Shown: piece after piece, positions 19,200-28,408 of the stretch
Layout of the letters: each line of letters begins with the position of its first letter
Position numbering within the stretch: position 1 is the first letter of the stretch
Source of the DNA: Desulfovibrio desulfuricans
Lineage (GTDB): Bacteria > Desulfobacterota > Desulfovibrionia > Desulfovibrionales > Desulfovibrionaceae
Assembly: GCF_004801255.1 (NCBI RefSeq)
Contig: NZ_CP036295.1
Coordinates: 372,001-436,000 of the forward strand
Length of the DNA: 64,000 nucleotides
Reading direction: 5' to 3'
Notes under the pieces: generated by a model
Databases searched by the model: none
What the model was told of the DNA's origin: nothing
What the model saw: only the letters and a program-made list of their open reading frames with translations
Translations under genes and position numbers: made by a program

Positions 19200-20219
19200 T
19201 TACGGGATTGACGGAGTGCATGTCCAGTCGCCCTTGCCCTGCACTATCGGCGAGGTGGGGCCGAGCTCGCGGCGCAGTTCATCCATGGTCACGCAGTGCA
19301 CGCTATAGAGCCTGTGCAGCCAGTTGAGCCATGCGTCGAGCTTGCCTTTAAAGCGTTCTACCGCCCGGCCGTCGGGCATGTGGGGAGCGCCGCCGGGCAT
19401 CATCTCTGAGGAATGCCAGGTCAACGACAGCACCTGACCGCCCCGCGCCGCATACAGCCGTGTGATGGCGCACATGGCCCAAAGGGGGTGGTAGACGGGC
19501 AGCAGGGCCAGCGCGCCCCAGGTTTTGAGGCTTGCGCGGGCCTTTGCCCCCAGGGGGGCGGGCAGACCGCGCAACAGCCGGGGCAGCGGGGGAACAAGCG
19601 GGGTAACTGTAAGCGGAATTTCAAAAATCTTGCTGTGCCCCGCATTGACCCAGTATGGGTTGGCCGGTGCGTCAAAATGGTCCGGGCCCTCTAGGGCCGT
19701 TGCGGCGCAGTGCAGAGGGCGCACCGAGGCGTCGCAAAGGATGCCCGCCGCTGCGAGCAGCGGCCAGTGGTTGCGGTGCAGGTCCCACCTGCCCATGCGG
19801 AACGAGGTTATGGGCAGGGTTTGAAAAGCCCGGCCAGCCTCCATCAGGGTCGCCAGTTTGGCGGCAAAAAGTTCGTCTGTGAGGGCTGCTGCGGGCACGC
19901 TGTCGGCCTTGTCGGGCAGGGCGCTGTCCGCCCCGTCCAGCGTCAGGGGCGGGGTGTTCCAGTGGTGCAGGTGCGCCCCGATTTCCGCGTTGTGCTCGTC
20001 GCGCAGCCATGCCAGCGTTGCATGCGAACCTTTGTCGGCCAAAACGCTGTGGGCGCAAAACAGAGTGGGGCGGACGCCCAGGGCGCAAAAGGGGGCAAGG
20101 CTCCTGAGGCTTGCGGTGTTGCGCGTGGAAAACCCGCGACGGGCGTAGTGCCCGCCGAAGAGGCCCTCCTCTTCAACATCCAGGCTTACGACCAGATAAA
20201 GCGGCTGCCGTGCGCTCAT
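19200..20219 (-). CDS. Polysaccharide-deacetylase-like (NodB-fold) protein
   Basis: 339 residues. The early VVSLDVEEEGLFGGHYA carries the acidic metal-ligand position of carbohydrate esterase family 4, and EIGAHLHHW supplies the HxxxH-like ligand pair. TSFRMGRWDLH resembles the third motif. No signal peptide, so it would act in the cytoplasm on a lipid-linked or nucleotide-linked sugar. Its ATG overlaps the glycosyltransferase stop (ATGA at 20216-20219), so the two are translationally coupled. 117 bases separate it from the next glycosyltransferase. Deacetylation of an N-acetyl sugar before further modification is the likely role. Confidence 0.78.
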   Translation of the reverse strand: MSARQPLYLVVSLDVEEEGLFGGHYARRGFSTRNTASLRSLAPFCALGVRPTLFCAHSVLADKGSHATLAWLRDEHNAEIGAHLHHWNTPPLTLDGADSALPDKADSVPAAALTDELFAAKLATLMEAGRAFQTLPITSFRMGRWDLHRNHWPLLAAAGILCDASVRPLHCAATALEGPDHFDAPANPYWVNAGHSKIFEIPLTVTPLVPPLPRLLRGLPAPLGAKARASLKTWGALALLPVYHPLWAMCAITRLYAARGGQVLSLTWHSSEMMPGGAPHMPDGRAVERFKGKLDAWLNWLHRLYSVHCVTMDELRRELGPTSPIVQGKGDWTCTPSIP

Positions 20220-21589
20220 GCGTGACCTTCTGCTCCAGAGCCCAGGGGCGCGTGCGCAGGTGCGTCGGCGACAGCCTCGCTGCCGCCGCGTCCGCCGGTA
20301 TTGCGCCAGTACCGCAGGCTTTCGTCCACATAAAGGCGCAGCAGGGCGGAGATGTTGTTTTCGTGATCAAACATTTTTTCCACACGGGCGCGTCCGGCCT
20401 CGGCCATGCGGCTTGCGTGCTCCCTGTCTTCAACCATGTGGCGCACGGCGTTGGCCAGGGCGCGGGGGTTGCGCTGGGGGGTGAGCAGGCCGGTCTCGCC
20501 GTTGATGATAACCTCTGAAATGCCGCAGACATCGGTGGCGATGACAGGCATGCGGTGCGACAGCGCTTCCATGATCACGTTGGGGATGCCGTCGCGGTCT
20601 CCGTTGGAGTGCACAACGCTAGGCATGATGAGCATGTCGTGGTCGAGCATGTAGCCGCATATCTGGTCGTGGGGGATAAAGCCGGGCATGTGCACAATAT
20701 TCTGCAGGCCCATCCTGTCGCGCATGCCCTTGAGCTTGAGCCGCCAGCGACCGTCGCCCACCAGGGTGAGGTTGACGGGGATGTTCTCGCGCTGCAGACG
20801 TGCCATGGCCGTGAGCAGATCAGGAAAGCCCTTGGTGCGGGCAAAGCGCCCCACGGCAAGCAGGCGGTAGGGCGGGCGCATGCTGACAGCGCACTGCCCC
20901 TTGGGCGTAAAGGTCAGGCTGTTGTAAATGGCGTGTACCTTGTCCTCCTGTCCCGAAGGGCAAAAACTGCGCAGCCAGTTTACGTTGGCGTGGTTGTTGG
21001 TGCGGATAAAGAGGGCGTCGGCGGATTTTTCGCGCAGCAGGCCGTCCTGGGGGTAGATGTCGCCCGCGCGGCCGGTAAAGGCAAAGGGAATGCCGGTCAG
21101 GCGCGACGCCACCCACGCCGCCGTGGCCGGGCCGTTTGCCCATGGCGAATGGATAAGCTTGATGCCGTCGCGCTCGCACAGCTCGGCCAGCAAAAAGCCG
21201 GCCATAAAGCACCAGAGGTTTTCACCCAGGGATTCCATATTGCGCATGCGGTGAAAAAACCCCTTGCGCATGAGGGTCAGGACCTTGAGCGGGGTGCGCC
21301 CAAGCGCCCGCAAAAATGCCTGCAGGATGCGCAGCGTGCCCCCCACGCCCATGCGTTCCACCGGGCCGGGAAAGTTGCGCATCTCTTCGCTGCAGCCGCT
21401 CAGGCTTTTGCCGTACATGGTGTAGGCGCGGATGGGCAGGCCCCGCGCCATGAGCTGCACGACTTCGCGAAAGATGAATGTTTCGGAGGAAAGGGGAAAC
21501 CAAAGCAGAACATAGGCAATGGTCGGCAGGTTTTCTGAAACCGGCTGGGATGCGCCTTTGTCTGCATCTGCGCCTGTACAATGCGTCAT
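20216..21589 (-). CDS. GT4-type glycosyltransferase
   Basis: 457-residue GT-B enzyme with the N-domain IAYVLLWFPLSSETFIFREV and the C-domain YRLLAVGRFARTKGFPDLLTA. The donor site reads HSNGDRDGIPNVIMEALSHR, then EVIINGETGLLTPQRNPRAL. The start was placed at 21589 (MTHCTGAD) because GGAGAAAACC precedes it; the longer frame to 21703 lacks a site. It is paralogous to the enzyme at 17736-19082, so the pair may add two successive sugars. It lies downstream of the alpha-oxoamine synthase and is coupled to the deacetylase. Confidence 0.92.
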   Translation of the reverse strand: MTHCTGADADKGASQPVSENLPTIAYVLLWFPLSSETFIFREVVQLMARGLPIRAYTMYGKSLSGCSEEMRNFPGPVERMGVGGTLRILQAFLRALGRTPLKVLTLMRKGFFHRMRNMESLGENLWCFMAGFLLAELCERDGIKLIHSPWANGPATAAWVASRLTGIPFAFTGRAGDIYPQDGLLREKSADALFIRTNNHANVNWLRSFCPSGQEDKVHAIYNSLTFTPKGQCAVSMRPPYRLLAVGRFARTKGFPDLLTAMARLQRENIPVNLTLVGDGRWRLKLKGMRDRMGLQNIVHMPGFIPHDQICGYMLDHDMLIMPSVVHSNGDRDGIPNVIMEALSHRMPVIATDVCGISEVIINGETGLLTPQRNPRALANAVRHMVEDREHASRMAEAGRARVEKMFDHENNISALLRLYVDESLRYWRNTGGRGGSEAVADAPAHAPLGSGAEGHA

Positions 21590-21604
21590 GGTTTTCTCCG
21601 GTGC

Positions 21605-21632
21605 AAACAAGAGCCGGGCCAAACGGCCCGGC
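21605..21632 (-). terminator. Terminator-like hairpin between the oxoamine synthase and glycosyltransferase genes
   Basis: GCCGGGCC (21613-21620) pairs perfectly with GGCCCGGC (21625-21632) around AAAC. On the minus strand it is followed by TCTTGTTTG. It may only partly stop transcription and so tune downstream glycosyltransferase levels. Confidence 0.55.
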
Positions 21633-21762
21633 ACGGCAGACGAACAGACGCCTACCCTGAAAAAAATGAACAGGCAGGATTTCGCCGCATGGCAGGGCGA
21701 CAAAGCGGGAGTGTCAACGCCCGCCCTGGCAACAGTTCGACCGCGATTTGGGTCATAAGAAT

Positions 21763-23082
21763 TTACGCGTCTTCGCCCTCGTTGGCGTGCTGGCGCTTGT
21801 AGTCGTCCACGATGGCCCAGGCCTTGGGAATTTCTTCTTTCACCGCGTCCAGCGCCTTGCGGATGTGGTCTTCGTTGTGCGCGGCAGAAAGGAAGAAACG
21901 CAGGCGGTCCGTGCCTTCCTTGACTGCGGGAAAGGTGATGGGCATCACGTAAATACCGCGCTTGAACAGGGCGTTGGACAAAAAGCCCGCAACCATGGGG
22001 TCGCCCACCATGACGGGCACCACGGCATAACCCTGGGCCGCGCCGGTATCAAGACCGATGCTGGCGGCGTATTCAATAAAGAACTGCGAAATCTTTTGCA
22101 GCTTATGCACCCGTTCGGGCTCGCGCAGCATTATTTCAAGGGCCTTGTGGCAGGCCACTGCGATGATGGGGGGCATGCCTACGCTGAAAACAAAGCCCGG
22201 AGAGCCGTACTTGAGAAACTCGATCAGTTCATGACGTCCGGCGATAAAGCCGCCGCAGCCGCACATGGACTTGGAGAGCGTGCTCATCCACATGTCCACG
22301 TCTGTGGGGTCGATGTTGAAGTATTCGTGCGCGCCACGGCCAGTAGCGCCCAGCACGCCCAGCGAGTGGGCTTCGTCCACCAGCAGCATGCAGTCGTAGC
22401 GTTTTTTCAGCTCGATGATGCGCGGCAGATCCGGGATGTTGCCGTCCATGCTGAACAGCCCTTCGGTAACGATGACGGCGCGTTTGTGCTCAGCGCGCTT
22501 GGCCTTGAGGAGTTCTTCAAGTGCGTCGCAGTCGTTGTGGGCGTACGAGTAGCGCGAAGCGCTCGAAAGGCGCGCGCCCTGCACCAGCGAATTGTGGGCC
22601 AGACCGTCGTGAAAAATGGCGTCGCGGTGGCCAAACAAAAAGCCAAGGGTGGATACGTTTGTCGCGTGACCGCTGACATAAACGATGCAGTCTTCCACGC
22701 CGTACAGGTCGGCAAGGGCGCGCTCAAGCTCCCTGTGCGGGGGGCGTTCGCCGCCGACCAGACGGCTGGCGCCGGCCGATGTGCCGTAAATGCCGGCCGC
22801 CTCGGTGACCGCAGCGGTGATTTCGGGGTGACCGTTGATGTCGAGATAATCGTAGGTGGAAAAGTTGAGATATTCCTTGCCGGAGATGAGCGTGGTGGCC
22901 TTGGCCGCACGTTCATGGCAAAGAAACAGAGGATTTTCCATCCCCATCTTGGCTCCCATTTCCACAAGCCGATCAAAGGCGAGCTTGGAACGCGTGCGGT
23001 TGAATCCGGAAGCGCTGCTTTCGGCGGCGGCGGGAGTTTGCACCGCCTCTTGACCAGCCTGACAGGAATGGTTGTTCTTCAT
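21763..23082 (-). CDS. Alpha-oxoamine synthase (PLP, KBL/BioF/SPT-like; RkpG-type)
   Basis: 439-residue PLP enzyme that condenses an amino acid with an acyl thioester and releases CO2, like serine palmitoyltransferase or BioF. Key parts are YDYLDINGHPEI, GTSAGASRLVGG, the His-rich FHDGLAHNSLVQGA, DEAHSLGVLG (Asp236, His239) and the PLP lysine in STLSKSMCGCGG (Lys271). A roughly 50-residue N-terminal extension precedes the core, as in acyl-ACP-dependent members. The start at 23082 follows GAGGATGAGGC. No biotin genes are nearby; the genes around it are an AT-ACP protein (divergent) and glycosyltransferases. It therefore probably builds an amino-ketone lipid, as proposed for rhizobial RkpG. Substrates are inferred. 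Confidence 0.88.
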   Translation of the reverse strand: MKNNHSCQAGQEAVQTPAAAESSASGFNRTRSKLAFDRLVEMGAKMGMENPLFLCHERAAKATTLISGKEYLNFSTYDYLDINGHPEITAAVTEAAGIYGTSAGASRLVGGERPPHRELERALADLYGVEDCIVYVSGHATNVSTLGFLFGHRDAIFHDGLAHNSLVQGARLSSASRYSYAHNDCDALEELLKAKRAEHKRAVIVTEGLFSMDGNIPDLPRIIELKKRYDCMLLVDEAHSLGVLGATGRGAHEYFNIDPTDVDMWMSTLSKSMCGCGGFIAGRHELIEFLKYGSPGFVFSVGMPPIIAVACHKALEIMLREPERVHKLQKISQFFIEYAASIGLDTGAAQGYAVVPVMVGDPMVAGFLSNALFKRGIYVMPITFPAVKEGTDRLRFFLSAAHNEDHIRKALDAVKEEIPKAWAIVDDYKRQHANEGEDA

Positions 23083-23407
23083 GCCTCATCCTCGTAAATT
23101 TGTCCAAAATAGCCATGCCGGTGGGCCAAGTGGGGGCTGCAATCGGCAGGCGCAACATTGTAAGAAATCAATATAGCCAAAGCAAGAAACTATGGCAAGC
23201 AACGATTGCAGCGGCAACAACAGCCAGTTTGCGGGCAGACAGGGTCTCCTTTGTCCTTGTGGCGGCCAGCGTGAACGGCATTGCCGGCTGGACAAGCTGG
23301 TAGATATCTACTAACATGATCCGTTACCCATTTGGCTGCAACGCCCCTTTTGCCCTGCCTCGATCCTGTCGGGTTGCAGGGCCTTGGCCCTTTACAGGCA
23401 TGAAGAT
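23083..23407. other. Divergent control region of the glycan/lipid island
   Basis: No gene seen. It holds the minus-strand promoter (separate entry). For the plus arm, TTGCCG (23281-23286) and TATCTA (23305-23310) are 18 bases apart. The perfect 12-base palindrome GTAGATATCTAC (23300-23311) overlaps the latter and could be an operator. Both arms of the island could be controlled together from here. Confidence 0.45.
23157..23185 (-). promoter_or_regulatory. Sigma-70-type promoter for the oxoamine synthase arm
   Basis: On the minus strand TTGCTT (23180-23185) is followed after exactly 17 bases by TACAAT (23157-23162), inside an AT-richer stretch about 75 bases before the start codon. Confidence 0.65.
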
Positions 23408-26400
23408 ATGCGTCAGGACTCCGAAAATCCAGCCCAAGACACCCCACAGGGCGAAATAGCTCTTGATGGCGTGCGTTATGCCAATCTGCACCAGGCAGGC
23501 CAGCAGTGGCGCGTTGGTGCGGTCAACCCCGCATGGCGGCAGGAGCTGCTTGCCCTGCCCGCTAATCCTGACGGCAACGACCTTGCCCGGCTGGAAGATC
23601 GCGGCCTGTGGATAGCGCCCGTGCGCGCCGGGGGCACGCCGCCGCTGGCGGTTTTGTGCTGCGGCCTTGGGTCTGTATGGCCTGGCATGGGGCGTGAGCT
23701 GTACGACAACTTTCCCGCTGCCCGCGCGGCCATGGACCGCCTTGCCTCGGTGGCCGACTGGGACGTGCTGGGCCTCATGGACGAAACGGACGTGGAAAAG
23801 GTCAGCCTTACCCGCTGGCAGTCGCCCTACGTCTTCATGCTTGAATACGCCCAGTGGAGCGTGTTGTCTTCGCTGGGGCTCAGCCCTTCGCTGTTTTGCG
23901 GCCACAGTCTGGGCGAAATCATCGGCCTCTGTATCTCCGGTATTCTCGCGCCGGAGGAGGCCTGGTATATCATGGACACGCGCGCCGTGCACATGGCCGA
24001 AATGGAGGCAAGGGCCACCCGCGAGACGGGCATGATGGCCGTGCATGCCGATGCCGAAGCCATCAGCGAAACATGCGCCGCCTTTCCTGCGCTCTATGTC
24101 TCCAACTACAATACGCCGCACCAGTTTATTTTGAGCGGCCCGCGCGAAGTGCTGCAGGAGGCCCGCAAAAGCCTGCGCACACGTCGTATCCCCGCCATTG
24201 TGCTTAACGTGAGTCTGGCTTTTCACCATCCCAGCATGCGCGTCCTGCGCGATATTTCGCTACGCCGTCTGAGCGCGCTCGAAACGCACGCGCCCGCAAC
24301 GCCAATGCTGAGCTGCATTGACGCGCAGTTTTATCCGGGCGACGCCGCATCCACCTGCATGCATATTGCCGATCTGGACGAAAATTCCGTGCGTTGGACG
24401 GAATGTGTGCAGACCATGTGGAACCGCGAGGGCATCAGGTATTTTTTCGAGCTTGGGCCGCAGGATACCCTGTGCAGCCTGGTGACCGACAACGAGCCGC
24501 AGGCCGTCTGTTTTGCGGCGGGACGCAAAGGGCGCGAGGTCGAAGGCATGCGTCAGGCCTGCGCCCGTCTGTACTCGCTGGGCTATCTGCCGCACGCAGC
24601 GGTGAAGAGCCGCGCCGACGCGGCGGCCGACGGCGGCGAATCGCGTCTGCTGGCGTGCATGCCCGCCCCTCATTGCGGGTTGCGCCCCGTTGCGCCGACC
24701 AACCTGGCCCAGGCTGACGGCGCGGGAGCACCCGCAGAACCGGCTCTTTCTGCCGCGGCTGAAAGCGTTCCTGCCGAAACCGGGGGCGACACGGCGGCAG
24801 CCGCGACTGTCGCGACGGCCTCCTACGCCGAAAGCCTTTCGGTTGTGCTGGAAATTCTGGCTCAGGCCTGCGCCAGACCTGTTGCGGACCTGCGCCCCGA
24901 GATGGATTTGCGCTATGATCTGGCGCTGCGTTCCAGCCGCTTTCCCCTGATTGTTCAGGATGTGGAAAAAACGCTGGGCATCAGCGTTAATTTTGAAGAT
25001 CTGCTGCAGGTCTCGACGGTGGGCGACCTTGCACGGGTGCTCTCCGGCGGGAGTTTTCGCGCGGGGCCCCGCGTGGAAACTGCCGACAAGCCCGACGCGA
25101 CGGCCAAAAACTGCGCGGAGCCCCTGCGCAGGTACGCGCCCCTTGCGGAGCTGCCCCCTGCGAATGCCGCAGCAGAGGTATGCCTTGAACCTTTGCCGCT
25201 TGACCCGTGCGCCAGGGGCGTAAGCCTCAAAAACGGCGATGTGCTGGCGCTCCTCGTGTTTGATAAAAATATTCTGCCCCGTCTGCTGAGCGGGATAGCG
25301 CCGCTTGGCTGCGTGCTGGGCGTGCCGCGCGACCTGATTGAGCAGTGCGCTCCCCTGGGCACTGCTGGGGCAAGCCTTGCGCCGCTTGATATTAGCCTGG
25401 AGGATTGCGCCGACGCGTCGCTGGCGGTCAGTCAGGTGCGGGCGGCCATTGCCGGTTTGGCGCAAGACTATGGCCGGGTTGACGGGGTGCTTTTTGTGCC
25501 GCCTGTACCCGCTGGCATAATGGTTGCCGCACCCGAGAATGCAGGCTGCGCCCCAGCGGCGGACGGCATGGGCGACCTGCTGCAAGCTGCGCTTGAGGCT
25601 GCCCAGCCCCATGGGCTGCGGTTTGTCGGCACCTGCTCTGTGCTTGCGCCGCATGCGGAAAACTGCATTTTTGACGCCCCGCTTGACAAAATACTGGCTG
25701 CCGCCAGCGCCAGGGGCCTTGCTGTGCGCGGCATACGCATGCTGCATGGCCCGGAACGCGCCAGTCTTGATGAATGGGGCGACATGCTGGCACGCGAGCT
25801 TTTATGCGGCACAGCCTCCCATGTGCTCTGGGTGCGCCCCGGCTCCCTGACGGGTCCGGTCGCCTGTAATGAGCCTACAGGGGCAGCGCTTGTGCGCGTA
25901 TGCCCGGAGCAGTTTCCTCTGGTTTTTCCCGATCCTGTGCCGCCGTACAGGCCCATGGCCACCCTGTTTCAGGGGGGCTGCCATTTTTCGCGCTTTGCCG
26001 ACAGGGCACTGTCCGTCCACGGCGGGCAGCAGGGCAACAGCCTGGGAGATACGGTACCTACCTTGCCGGTGTGCCGCAGCCTGAAGGCCCTGCTGGAGGG
26101 CGCGCGGCAGTGTCTGCCCTGGCTGAAGGTTTCCGGTTTTTGCGACCTGCGCTTTTTTGACGCGCCAAGGCTTGCCCCCGGCGTCACGCGTGAATGCCTG
26201 GTTACCACCGAGGCCGAGCCCTGGCTGATGCAGGAAAAAGTTATGACGCGCATGTGCCGCAGCACCCTGGCGGTGCGCGGGTTGACGCCCAACGGGCGGC
26301 ATACGGCCCTGTACGCGCCGGTAAGCGAAGGCATGGTGTGGCTTGCGGCCCACGCCAGCGATGTGCGCCCCCTGTGGAACGAGGTGCCCCCGGCCGCGGC

Positions 26401-26896
26401 TGCGAACCATGACGGCGCGGATGTGTCCGGCTATTACCGCAGCATCGGCCTTGGGGCGGACTGGCATCTTGTGGAAAACTTTGCCGTTTTGCCCGAAAAT
26501 TTATATGCAGCGGCTCTGCGTCTGCCGCAGGCACGCATTGCCCCCGGTCTTGATTCTGAGTATAGTGACGTCATGCTTGTGGTAGAGGGCGTGATGCAGG
26601 CCGCACGGCTGGCCATAACCGCTGAATACTCCAAGGATTTTGACGATTCTGCCGCCATGGCTGAGGCCGTTGGCGCATGGCGTCTGCATGCTGTGGGTTT
26701 TATCCGTATGGGTGAGGCCCCGGCAAACGGCCCCTTGCATGTGCTCATGCAGCGCTCCTGGTCTGCCAAGCGTCTGCGCCGGTTTGACGCGCAGGTTGTT
26801 GACAGTAAGGGTACTGTTTTTTTGACTATTCACCATCTTGAATTTGACCGATGCGTCCAGGCGGGGCTCGCGCCAGCCCAGGTACCGTCGGTATAA
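23408..26896 (+). CDS. Acyltransferase-ACP-dehydratase-like multidomain protein without ketosynthase (RkpA-like)
   Basis: 1162 residues from ATG 23408 (an in-frame TTG at 23384 is less likely). Residues about 75-370 form a FabD/PKS-type acyltransferase: catalytic Ser167 in GHSLGE, and His273 in AFHHPSM. Residues about 470-550 look like an acyl carrier domain. The phosphopantetheine Ser509 is in DLALRSSRFPLIV, where DLGADSL is usual. Residues about 580-810 resemble a ketoreductase-sized region with no visible GxGxxG. The C-terminal 300 residues look like a degenerate double-hotdog dehydratase. No ketosynthase or thioesterase is seen. It is divergent from the oxoamine synthase, which could offload its acyl chain. 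rkpA of Sinorhizobium is the nearest analog I recall. Confidence 0.8.
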   Translation: MRQDSENPAQDTPQGEIALDGVRYANLHQAGQQWRVGAVNPAWRQELLALPANPDGNDLARLEDRGLWIAPVRAGGTPPLAVLCCGLGSVWPGMGRELYDNFPAARAAMDRLASVADWDVLGLMDETDVEKVSLTRWQSPYVFMLEYAQWSVLSSLGLSPSLFCGHSLGEIIGLCISGILAPEEAWYIMDTRAVHMAEMEARATRETGMMAVHADAEAISETCAAFPALYVSNYNTPHQFILSGPREVLQEARKSLRTRRIPAIVLNVSLAFHHPSMRVLRDISLRRLSALETHAPATPMLSCIDAQFYPGDAASTCMHIADLDENSVRWTECVQTMWNREGIRYFFELGPQDTLCSLVTDNEPQAVCFAAGRKGREVEGMRQACARLYSLGYLPHAAVKSRADAAADGGESRLLACMPAPHCGLRPVAPTNLAQADGAGAPAEPALSAAAESVPAETGGDTAAAATVATASYAESLSVVLEILAQACARPVADLRPEMDLRYDLALRSSRFPLIVQDVEKTLGISVNFEDLLQVSTVGDLARVLSGGSFRAGPRVETADKPDATAKNCAEPLRRYAPLAELPPANAAAEVCLEPLPLDPCARGVSLKNGDVLALLVFDKNILPRLLSGIAPLGCVLGVPRDLIEQCAPLGTAGASLAPLDISLEDCADASLAVSQVRAAIAGLAQDYGRVDGVLFVPPVPAGIMVAAPENAGCAPAADGMGDLLQAALEAAQPHGLRFVGTCSVLAPHAENCIFDAPLDKILAAASARGLAVRGIRMLHGPERASLDEWGDMLARELLCGTASHVLWVRPGSLTGPVACNEPTGAALVRVCPEQFPLVFPDPVPPYRPMATLFQGGCHFSRFADRALSVHGGQQGNSLGDTVPTLPVCRSLKALLEGARQCLPWLKVSGFCDLRFFDAPRLAPGVTRECLVTTEAEPWLMQEKVMTRMCRSTLAVRGLTPNGRHTALYAPVSEGMVWLAAHASDVRPLWNEVPPAAAANHDGADVSGYYRSIGLGADWHLVENFAVLPENLYAAALRLPQARIAPGLDSEYSDVMLVVEGVMQAARLAITAEYSKDFDDSAAMAEAVGAWRLHAVGFIRMGEAPANGPLHVLMQRSWSAKRLRRFDAQVVDSKGTVFLTIHHLEFDRCVQAGLAPAQVPSV

Positions 26897-26947
26897 ACAC
26901 ACAATCTGCTCAGCGTTGCGCCAACGCAAAAACGCAAAGGGTGCCAG

Positions 26948-28408
26948 ATGCTCACTGCGCAAGCAAACCTTACCACACGTTTTTTTCTGCTGCTGATGCT
27001 TACGGCGGCCTTGCTGGCCGGGGCCTGCTCCAAAAAGGCCGGGCTCAAGTCGCCTGAACTTCCCGCCAAACACTGGCTTGAAGAAGCTCCCGGCGTGCCG
27101 GTGGAAAACAAGAGCAAGCTCGAATCCGCGGTGCCGAACCTGTACGACCCCAAGAAGGTATTTTCCTTTGAGGACTGCGTGTTCCTGACCATCCAGCAGT
27201 CGCCGGCCCTGGTCAACAGCGCTGTGGACATCGAGATCAAGCGTCTTGCCCAGACCGATGCCGTATGGAAGTATCTGCCCGAGCCGCATATGCAGTTTAC
27301 CGTGTCCAACAACCTGACGCGGTACAACATGGACAACAAGGACACCCCCAGCGATTACGGACAGACGCGTTTTCGCGTGGGCTTCTTTGCGGCCTTCCCC
27401 AACCCCATGGCGACCTATTTTGAGCATCAGGTGCAGACGGCCATGGTCAATTTGGCCATTTCCACGCACCGCAAGGCCGTTGGCAAGGCTATCAGCAAGA
27501 TCGGCGAAGCCTACCTGCAGCTGCAGGCCCAGCAAAAAATTGTCGAAGCGCAAAAAGAACTGCTGCCGCTCGGCAAGGAGCTTGTGGATTACTGGCAGAA
27601 GGTGGAATCGGTCGATGGCCGCCAGGGCGTGTCTCTCAACCTGGCTATCCAGCACCAGCGCGAACTTGAGCTGCGGCTTGAACAGACCAGGATGAAAGAG
27701 ATCATGCAGCGCACCAAGCTCAAGATCCTTGCGGGTGTTGAGCCCCAGCAGCGCCTTGAGGTGGACACCAAGAGCGCCGACACGGTTCTGGCCGGTTTTG
27801 ACGGCCACAGGCTTACCTGGGAGGAGCGCTGGCCCGCTACCGAAGACGAGCTGCTGCTGCGCGGTCAGGTAAAACTGGGCGACTACAATATTATGGTCGC
27901 CTGGGCGCAGTACGTGCCCACCATGAGCATCGCCCTCAACAACAACCCGCCGTCTGGTCAGTATCAGCCGACCAGCGGCACTGAAGACACGTTCCTTCAT
28001 CTGACGTTTGACTTCCCGCTCATCGACTGGGGGCGCAGGTATCGCGGCGTGCAGACCGCCCGCATGAACAAGGCCCAGGCCTTCCATGAGCTGGCCCGCA
28101 AGCGCACCGATTATTCCAACCAGTGGCTGCAGAGCGAGCAACGCGTGGCACTGGCCGAAACCGAACTCAAGCTTGCCAAAACCCGGCTGGATACGGCCAG
28201 CATGCAGTTCAAGGAAGCGCAGATTTCCTTCCACGAAGGTATCGTGCAGCTGCCCGACATGGCCAACAAACAGGAAGACATGGTGCAGGCGCGCATTGCC
28301 TATATCAATGCCGATCTTGATTACAAGCTGGCGCAGCTTGAGTGGATGTCGCTTTCCAACTCGCTGGCGCAGCGGTTCCTTGGGCTTCCGGCCAAGGAGG
28401 TTCTGTAA
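26948..28408 (+). CDS. TolC-type outer-membrane channel lipoprotein
   Basis: 486 residues. The lipoprotein signal ends in LLAGAC. The mature protein shows the repeated long amphipathic helices of outer-membrane factors (VGKAISKIGEAYLQLQAQQKIVEAQKEL and the matching second half). A conserved LTFDFPLIDWGRRYRGV precedes the second helical repeat. It should trimerise into a channel-tunnel. It is followed, with a one-base stop/start overlap, by the periplasmic adaptor, so both are made together. It lies 51 bases after the AT-ACP gene. Its cargo is presumably the island's glycolipid or glycan. Confidence 0.92.
   Translation: MLTAQANLTTRFFLLLMLTAALLAGACSKKAGLKSPELPAKHWLEEAPGVPVENKSKLESAVPNLYDPKKVFSFEDCVFLTIQQSPALVNSAVDIEIKRLAQTDAVWKYLPEPHMQFTVSNNLTRYNMDNKDTPSDYGQTRFRVGFFAAFPNPMATYFEHQVQTAMVNLAISTHRKAVGKAISKIGEAYLQLQAQQKIVEAQKELLPLGKELVDYWQKVESVDGRQGVSLNLAIQHQRELELRLEQTRMKEIMQRTKLKILAGVEPQQRLEVDTKSADTVLAGFDGHRLTWEERWPATEDELLLRGQVKLGDYNIMVAWAQYVPTMSIALNNNPPSGQYQPTSGTEDTFLHLTFDFPLIDWGRRYRGVQTARMNKAQAFHELARKRTDYSNQWLQSEQRVALAETELKLAKTRLDTASMQFKEAQISFHEGIVQLPDMANKQEDMVQARIAYINADLDYKLAQLEWMSLSNSLAQRFLGLPAKEVL

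Noticed and set aside
21763-23082. Calling the PLP enzyme BioF (biotin synthesis)
   Set aside because: No other biotin gene is nearby, it has an N-terminal extension, and it sits with glycosyltransferases and an acyl-carrier protein; an oxoamine synthase for a lipid is more consistent.
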